From Antrihabitans auranticaus (GTDB lineage: Bacteria > Actinomycetota > Actinomycetes > Mycobacteriales > Mycobacteriaceae): a DNA stretch of 64,000 nucleotides. The position numbers and the translations under genes are program-made. The notes beneath the pieces are model-generated. The model saw nothing but the letters and a program-made list of their open reading frames with translations. It ran no database searches and was not told where the DNA came from. Of the stretch, positions 58,871-64,000 are shown piece after piece (position 1 is the first letter of the stretch; the number at the start of each line of letters is the position of its first letter). The stretch spans positions 806,001-870,000 of the forward strand of contig NZ_JAEMNW010000001.1 of assembly GCF_016481275.1 (NCBI RefSeq), in the 5' to 3' direction.

Positions 58871-59515
58871 ATGAGCGAAGGCAAACGTCTGGCGGGCGAG
58901 AAGGCAGTCGATTACGTCGAGGACGGAATGATCGTCGGTGTGGGCACGGGCTCGACCGTCGCGTTCTTCATCGAGGCGCTGGCGAGGGTGAAGGACCGCA
59001 TTGCCGGGACGGTGTCCAGTTCCGAGCAGAGTACGGCGGCGCTGCGCGCCCACGGGATCGAGGTGTTCGACCTCAACTCGACCGGCGCGCTGTCGTTGTA
59101 CGTCGACGGCGCCGACGAGTGCGACGGCGGAAAGAACCTGATCAAGGGCGGTGGCGGCGCCCTAACGCGCGAAAAGATCATCGCCGAGGCGAGTGCGAAG
59201 TTCGTCTGCATCATCGACCCGAGCAAGAACGTCCCCGTACTCGGCAAGTTCCCGCTGCCCGTCGAGGTCATTCCTATGGCGCAGAGCCTTGTCGAGCGCC
59301 GGCTGATCGAACTCGGCGGAAAACCCGTCCTTCGCGCGGGATTCACCACCGACAACGGCAACCCGATCCTCGACGTTCACGGCCTGCAGATCACCGATCC
59401 GGTCGGCCTGGAGGAGACGATCAACCAGATTCCCGGCGTCGTCACGGTCGGGTTGTTCGCCAGACGTCGCGCCGACATTGTCATCGAGGGCGTCGATCCG
59501 CCGCGGATTTGGTAG
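58871..59515 (+). CDS. rpiA: Ribose-5-phosphate isomerase A
   Basis: 214 residues. Interconverts ribose 5-phosphate and ribulose 5-phosphate in the pentose phosphate pathway. Motifs [44 protein letters not shown] (catalytic Asp/Glu region) and [11 protein letters not shown] identify RpiA. ATG with TGAGG five bases upstream. Actinobacteria often rely on RpiB, so RpiA here may be a second isomerase. A hairpin follows the stop. Confidence 0.94.
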   Translation: MSEGKRLAGEKAVDYVEDGMIVGVGTGSTVAFFIEALARVKDRIAGTVSSSEQSTAALRAHGIEVFDLNSTGALSLYVDGADECDGGKNLIKGGGGALTREKIIAEASAKFVCIIDPSKNVPVLGKFPLPVEVIPMAQSLVERRLIELGGKPVLRAGFTTDNGNPILDVHGLQITDPVGLEETINQIPGVVTVGLFARRRADIVIEGVDPPRIW

Positions 59516-59516
59516 A

Positions 59517-59549
59517 GGAAGCGCCCACACCCCACGAGCAGGCGCTTCC
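59517..59549. terminator. Terminator after rpiA
   Basis: Perfect 9-bp arms GGAAGCGCC/GGCGCTTCC with a 15-base loop, starting one base after the rpiA stop. No T-run. The convergent small gene ends 13 bases beyond, so it could serve both. Confidence 0.6.
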
Positions 59550-59562
59550 CCGCCAACCACGT

Positions 59563-59745
59563 TCAGCTGAACAACGCCAGGAAATTCCCGATCGCCATTC
59601 CGATTGCCTCGACCGCCGGACGGGCCCAGTCGGGGGCCCACGGGTAGGGGTACGGGCTGGGCGGGTTAGCGCTCGCAACCGCGGGGGCCAGCACCATGAG
59701 TACGGCAATCACGGCAAGCGTCGTAACCGATCTGAGCATTTTCAT
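59563..59745 (-). CDS. Tiny exported peptide
   Basis: 60 residues. A clear signal peptide MKMLRSVTTLAVIAVLMVLA ending near AVASA, then a mature part of about 34 residues: Pro/Tyr-rich PPSPYPYPWAPDWARP followed by a hydrophobic amphipathic end (AVEAIGMAIGNFLALF). AGAGGCGGA sits five bases before the ATG. It looks like the many small secreted peptides of mycolata of unknown role. An upstream in-frame start lacks the signal-peptide layout. Confidence 0.7.
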   Translation of the reverse strand: MKMLRSVTTLAVIAVLMVLAPAVASANPPSPYPYPWAPDWARPAVEAIGMAIGNFLALFS

Positions 59746-59831
59746 AGATCCGCCTCTGGCCTGGTTCGCCGACCCGTTTGGCCGGCGTAACTCCACGGCC
59801 TATCGCCACCCGCGGCCCTTCGGTTACAGGG

Positions 59832-60578
59832 TCAGTACAGCAATGGACCGAGGATCGCGGCGCACTCGCGCGCGGCGTCGACATGCGTGAGAATCGCGTC
59901 CCGGCGGCTCGATGGGCCCGCAAGACACAACGCACCACGCGTCGTGCCGTCGAAATCGAGTATCGGCACTGCGGCGCAGGTCAGCTCGTCGGTGAGTTCG
60001 TCCGTTTGACTCGCGAGTCCGGTCCGCCGCACTTCCTCGAGATCGGATCGCAGGAGGCTCAGATCGACGACGGTCCTCGCTGTCAACCGGACGAGCTTCT
60101 TGGGCAATGCCTCTCGCCATGATGGGCTGTATGCGAGCAGAACCTTGCCCGCTGCGGAGGCGTGCAGGTGTCGAATCAGCTCCCGCTCGGCCCGGACGGG
60201 GTGGTCGGGGTCGGCATCGAGGATTCGCAGTGTTCCGGACTGAAAGCCGACGACATGGACCGCAAATCGCACTGCGGTGCGCAGCTCGTCGATTGCCGAC
60301 CGAGCAGCAAACGGTACGGCGGGTTGGGACGCCGCGACGATCAGTCCGTCCAGTCGCGCGCCGAGTCCGAAGCCGCGCAGGTCTGACGTGCGGACGACGT
60401 ACTCCTCGGCCACCAGCGCGTTGAGCATCCGGTACGCGGTCGCTGTCGGCATCTGGAGCGCGGCGGCTATCTCTTTGGCGGACACGCCGAGTCCGAGGAC
60501 GGCAATTGCTTCGATGATGCGCAGCGAGTTCGAGACAGGGGTGGGGTGATGCCGGGACGGATCGCGCAGCGGGCTCAT
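59832..60578 (-). CDS. IclR family transcriptional regulator
   Basis: 248 residues. N-terminal winged HTH (SLRIIEAIAVLGLGVSAKEI, LQMPTATAYRMLNALVAEE) and the C-terminal IclR effector domain (HLHASAAGKVLLAYSP, AVPILDFDGTTRGALCLAGP). ATG overlaps the stop of the permease gene (ATGA), so permease and regulator are one unit. It is a candidate regulator of that permease and of the divergent ethanolamine genes. Confidence 0.92.
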   Translation of the reverse strand: MSPLRDPSRHHPTPVSNSLRIIEAIAVLGLGVSAKEIAAALQMPTATAYRMLNALVAEEYVVRTSDLRGFGLGARLDGLIVAASQPAVPFAARSAIDELRTAVRFAVHVVGFQSGTLRILDADPDHPVRAERELIRHLHASAAGKVLLAYSPSWREALPKKLVRLTARTVVDLSLLRSDLEEVRRTGLASQTDELTDELTCAAVPILDFDGTTRGALCLAGPSSRRDAILTHVDAARECAAILGPLLY

Positions 60579-62044
60579 CGGAATGTGGGTGCGCGTAGGA
60601 GGTCGGCGCGCTGAGTCTCGTCGTAGATGCCGACCGCGCGCAGCCGTTCCGGGAGCGCCACACCGAGTACTGCGGTGTAGATCGCGGCGAGTACGAGAAT
60701 TGCGCCGTAGACGACGATCATGCGGTTTCCGTCACGGACGGTCGAGACGGTTGCATTTACCGCAAGGAACAGCAGGGCCACCGTCGTGACCGTGCCGATG
60801 ACCCAGACGTACGCGCTGCTTTCGCCGATCCGGCGCAGCAGGACCGGAGCAGCGATGCACGCGGCGAGGTAGCTGCCGAGGTAGCCGCAGGCACTCAGCG
60901 TGAGGAACATGCGCAGGCCGTCCTCGGGACTTGCGCCGAGCAGCAGAGCAATGACAGGCACCGCCGTCACCACCACCATCGCGGTGCCGATCGCGAATGC
61001 CGGTGTGGAGTAACGGGCATGCAGACGCCCGAAGCCGGCGGGGGCAACTCCTTCCCGGCCCATGCAGAACAACACCCGGACCAACGCGTTCACCGACGCA
61101 AGCGTGCACGCGAAGAACGACGCCGCGATGCCCGCGTCGAGCACTGCAGCGAGAATCGCCGAATCCTGCGAGAGGAGCAGTTCGACCAGCGGTGTAGAAC
61201 TGGAACGAACCGACTCCGGAGCGGCATACAGCGCGACAGCTTGCACCGGAACGGCGATCAAGTAGATCGCTGCTGCAGCAACGGGTGTCCACCTGATCGT
61301 GCGCGGTATCGACAGGAATGGCTGCTGCGCTTCGCCACTCAGCGCCGTGGAGCTTTCGAACCCCACGAACGCACTGACGGCGACGACGACGCCGACCGCC
61401 AGAGTTTGGAAGTCGCCGTCCCAACGCAGGGCCGGCTCGATAGGTTCCCCCGAGCGGTGTGTGGTCGCGAGAAGCGCGAGAATCCCGAGAACCATTGCTA
61501 TGGAGACGCATTCGACCGCCAACGTTACCCACGCCGACATCCGGATGCCCCGGATCATCACCAGGCTCGCGGTCAGCGCGGCAATGCAGGCGATGACAAC
61601 GATTGCGGCAGTGGGGGTGTCGTCGGCGAGTCCGATACTGACCGCGACGTGCGCGAGGTACGCACCGACCGCGATCAACCCCGCCATGGCGACGGCGCTG
61701 TATCCGACGATCGCCGACCACCCCGTGGGAACAGCAACTTTCGGACCGAGCCCGCGCGCGACGTAGCTGTACAGCCCGCCGACCGATGCCATTCGCTGTG
61801 CCATGGGACGGATACACGCCGAGACGAGAACTGTGACGAGCGCGGCGCACACGAACGCGACGAACGCTCCCCCGCCACCGGCCGCCCCGATGACGAGAGC
61901 CGGCGTTACGCCGGCGGTGCCCGCGGGAGCAATGGCGGCGACGGATTGCGCAAAGACCGGCACGAACGGCAGCCGACGCCGCGGCAACCCGCTGACCGGC
62001 GAGGTGTCGACGACCAGCGGACGCTCATGTGGCGAGGCCGGCAT
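60575..62044 (-). CDS. APC family amino acid/amine permease
   Basis: 489 residues with about twelve hydrophobic segments. APC-superfamily features are FAQSVAAIAPAGTAGVTPAL in helix 1, SVGGLYSYVARGLG after helix 2, and AFVGFESSTALSGEAQQP in helix 6. Substrate unknown; an amine or amino acid is likely given the divergent ethanolamine operon. ATG with AAGGG upstream is chosen over a GTG three codons earlier. Confidence 0.88.
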   Translation of the reverse strand: MPASPHERPLVVDTSPVSGLPRRRLPFVPVFAQSVAAIAPAGTAGVTPALVIGAAGGGGAFVAFVCAALVTVLVSACIRPMAQRMASVGGLYSYVARGLGPKVAVPTGWSAIVGYSAVAMAGLIAVGAYLAHVAVSIGLADDTPTAAIVVIACIAALTASLVMIRGIRMSAWVTLAVECVSIAMVLGILALLATTHRSGEPIEPALRWDGDFQTLAVGVVVAVSAFVGFESSTALSGEAQQPFLSIPRTIRWTPVAAAAIYLIAVPVQAVALYAAPESVRSSSTPLVELLLSQDSAILAAVLDAGIAASFFACTLASVNALVRVLFCMGREGVAPAGFGRLHARYSTPAFAIGTAMVVVTAVPVIALLLGASPEDGLRMFLTLSACGYLGSYLAACIAAPVLLRRIGESSAYVWVIGTVTTVALLFLAVNATVSTVRDGNRMIVVYGAILVLAAIYTAVLGVALPERLRAVGIYDETQRADLLRAPTFR

Positions 62045-62328
62045 CGCCACCACCCTTCAGTCTTCGACCCGAGTTCCTGCCAGCGTCGAGCCGGTTTATT
62101 TCCGAAGTGTGAACGCTATGTTTCCGTTACGTTACGTCGGCCGAGAAAATCAGGGCGGGTATTTCTCACCAAACTTTGCAGAGACGTATGTCGGCCGTCA
62201 CATCGCAGGGCTAGTGTCGAAACAAGGACGATCGATCAGTCCGCCCCGGCAGTCCCATTCCGGCCGTCGAATTCGATTGCGATCGTTGATTTTTACCTGC
62301 CGTCTACCGCCACAGCTGGAGTCGCGTC
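62045..62328. promoter_or_regulatory. Divergent promoter region of APC permease and ethanolamine operon
   Basis: No gene. It contains GAGAAA...TTTCTC arms at 62143-62148 and 62162-62167 and the tandem GTTACGTTACG at 62126-62136. These could be sites for the IclR protein encoded downstream of the permease. No riboswitch fold was recognised by eye. Confidence 0.4.
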
Positions 62329-63741
62329 ATGTCCGCCACCGAAACATCCGCGCTCGAATCGAGCGACTACCTCGCCAAGCGTCAACTGAAGAAGGGCACC
62401 GCCGGCTGGGTGCTGCTCGCCGGACTCGGTGTCAGCTATGTCGTCTCGGGCGACTACTCCGGCTGGAACTTCGGCCTCGAGCAGGGCGGTTTCGGCGGTC
62501 TTGCAATCGCGGCGGTCGTCATCGCGGCGATGTACTTCGCAATGGTGCTAGGCATGGCCGAGATGTCGTCGGCCTTGCCCGCGGCAGGTGGCGGATACAC
62601 CTTCGCTCGCCGCGCGCTGGGGCCGTGGGGCGGATTCGCCACCGGCACAGCAATTCTCATCGAGTACGCGATTGCGCCCGCCGCCATCGCGACTTTCATC
62701 GGCGCCTACGTCGAGTCCCTGGGACTCTTCGGTATCCACGACGGGTGGTGGGTCTACCTCGCCGTGTATGCCCTGTTCATCGGCATCCACCTGAGCGGAG
62801 CCGGTGAGGCGCTGAAGGTGATGTTCGTGATCACGGCGATCGCGCTGATCGGTCTTGCGGTGTTCGTGGTCGCCGCAATCGCACACTTCGACCTCTCGAA
62901 CCTGACCAACATTCCCGCCACGGACGCAGCGGGTGCATCCGCATTCCTGCCGCACGGCTATCTCGGCGTCTGGGCGGCTATCCCATTCGCCATCTGGTTC
63001 TTCCTCGCTGTCGAGGGTGTGCCGCTCGCGGCTGAAGAGACGAAGGACCCGGAGAAGAACGTGCCGCGCGGAATCGTTGCGGCAATGTCGATTCTGCTGG
63101 TCACATGTGCTCTCGTCCTTGTTCTGACGACGGGTGCAGGCGGTGCCGACGCCATGCAGACCTCCGGAAACCCGCTCGTGGAAGCGCTCGGCGACAGCGG
63201 CGCTGCGAAGGTCGTCAACTACATCGGGCTCGCCGGACTCATCGCCAGCTTCTTCTCGATCATCTACGCCTATTCCCGTCAGCTGTTCGCGCTCTCTCGT
63301 GCGGGTTACCTGCCCAGGGCGTTGTCGGTCACCAATTCGCGCAAGGCACCTGTTCTCGCGCTGATCGTTCCGGGCGTCATCGGATTCGCCCTGACGTTCA
63401 CCGGCAAGGGGGCGATGCTGCTGAACATGGCGGTGTTCGGAGCCGCTGTCAGTTACGTGCTCATGATGATCAGCCACATCGTTCTGCGCCGCCGCGAGCC
63501 CGAGATGCAGAGGCCCTACCGCACGCCGGGCGGCACGATCACCACCGGATTCGCGCTCGTCATCGCCTCTCTCGCCGTCGTCGCAACGTTCCTTGTCGAC
63601 AGCACCGCCGCGATCTGCTGCCTCGCAGTGTTTGCCGCCTTCATGGCCTACTTCGGCTTGTACAGCCGGCACCACCTCGTGGCAAACTCCCCCGACGAAG
63701 AGTTCGCGGCGCTCGCTCGCGCCGAAGCGGATCTCGGATGA
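62329..63741 (+). CDS. eat: Ethanolamine permease
   Basis: 470 residues, about twelve membrane segments, APC superfamily. The N-terminus GWVLLAGLGVSYVVSGDYSG and the stretch EMSSALPAAGGGYTFARRALGP match ethanolamine permeases (Eat), and PFAIWFFLAVEGVPLAAEET is the helix-6 region. Its stop overlaps the eutB start (ATGA), which supports ethanolamine as substrate. Confidence 0.93.
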   Translation: MSATETSALESSDYLAKRQLKKGTAGWVLLAGLGVSYVVSGDYSGWNFGLEQGGFGGLAIAAVVIAAMYFAMVLGMAEMSSALPAAGGGYTFARRALGPWGGFATGTAILIEYAIAPAAIATFIGAYVESLGLFGIHDGWWVYLAVYALFIGIHLSGAGEALKVMFVITAIALIGLAVFVVAAIAHFDLSNLTNIPATDAAGASAFLPHGYLGVWAAIPFAIWFFLAVEGVPLAAEETKDPEKNVPRGIVAAMSILLVTCALVLVLTTGAGGADAMQTSGNPLVEALGDSGAAKVVNYIGLAGLIASFFSIIYAYSRQLFALSRAGYLPRALSVTNSRKAPVLALIVPGVIGFALTFTGKGAMLLNMAVFGAAVSYVLMMISHIVLRRREPEMQRPYRTPGGTITTGFALVIASLAVVATFLVDSTAAICCLAVFAAFMAYFGLYSRHHLVANSPDEEFAALARAEADLG

Positions 63742-64000
63742 GCTACCACCAGCACATTTCGGGCACGACCTACACGTTCGATTCGCTCGTGGAGGTAATG
63801 GCGAAGGCGACGCCGCTCCGCTCCGGCGACCAATTGGCCGGGTGCGCGGCCGAATCCGATGCCGAGCGTGCCGCCGCATCATGGGTCCTCGCGGATCTCC
63901 CGCTGACGACATTTCTCGAAGAGCAGGTCGTTCCGTACGAAACCGACGCGGTCACCCGGTTGATTCTGGATAGCCATGACCGGTCCGCGTTCGCACCCGT
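63738..64000 (+). CDS. eutB: Ethanolamine ammonia-lyase large subunit, 5' part
   Basis: 87 residues before the window ends. The N-terminus matches EutB: GTTYTFDSLVEVMAKATPLRSGDQLAGCAAES, with YETDAVTRLI further on. EutBC is the B12-dependent enzyme splitting ethanolamine into acetaldehyde and ammonia. The ATG overlaps the permease stop. The small subunit gene should lie beyond the window. Confidence 0.92.
   Translation, partial: MSYHQHISGTTYTFDSLVEVMAKATPLRSGDQLAGCAAESDAERAAASWVLADLPLTTFLEEQVVPYETDAVTRLILDSHDRSAFAP

Overview
The window is bacterial, high-GC DNA read almost wall to wall by genes on both strands, with many 4-base start/stop overlaps and frequent GTG starts. The gene content points to a mycolic-acid actinobacterium, most likely Rhodococcus or a close Nocardiaceae relative. 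Supporting genes are mycothiol conjugate amidase, an LGFP-repeat lipoprotein, a wax-ester synthase/diacylglycerol acyltransferase, a lipid-droplet-associated protein, a short Z-prenyl diphosphate synthase, a 13E12-type HNH protein and DUF4245/DUF4307/DUF6542 proteins. Gene order from about 1.5 kb to 44 kb resembles, from memory and in reverse orientation, the M. tuberculosis Rv1072-Rv1111 neighbourhood, so most of that part is a conserved chromosomal backbone.

Layout. 0-9 kb is DNA repair and envelope: the 3' end of an AlkA glycosylase gene overlapping ogt, an AI-2E-type membrane protein, then sbcC/sbcD divergent from rmuC, and a DUF6542 protein with pentapeptide repeats. 9-12.3 kb holds ispH, a lipid-droplet-type protein and exonuclease VII (xseA, xseB). 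12.3-17.2 kb is central carbon metabolism: DUF4245, glpX, and two fumarases of unrelated classes in tandem. 17.2-24.6 kb is a more variable block: a SnoaL-like protein divergent from a TetR regulator around a clear palindrome, an epoxide-hydrolase-like protein, a DesA-like desaturase with an altered metal site, an LGFP lipoprotein, PIN-PhoH preceded by tiny ORFs, glyA and a lipoprotein. 24.6-34 kb holds coaA, uppS-like, trhA, a TetR regulator, a membrane adenylate cyclase, a DUF255 protein, mca, DUF4307 and greA. 34-44.6 kb holds an HNH/DUF222 protein, metB-ilvA, an acyl-CoA dehydrogenase, cbs, an SGNH hydrolase, a thiolase and a Bax-inhibitor-like protein.

44.6-58.7 kb is accessory and regulatory: an rRNA-type methyltransferase, a frameshifted beta-lactamase-family gene, an ECF42-type sigma factor with its DGPF partner, WS/DGAT, a PfkB kinase coupled to two tandem GGDEF-EAL proteins (the second with a damaged EAL site), a YceI protein, and a large LuxR-family ATPase regulator. 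58.7-64 kb carries a long unexplained hairpin, rpiA, a tiny exported peptide, an IclR-APC permease pair, and the start of an ethanolamine utilisation operon (permease then eutB, cut by the window end).

No rRNA, tRNA, CRISPR array, prophage or complete insertion sequence was recognised. Several convergent pairs share stop codons or overlap by tens of bases. The points most worth following up are the small ORFs before phoH, the inverted repeat before rpiA, the asymmetric c-di-GMP pair, the desaturase with a changed diiron motif, and the putative ECF42 promoter.
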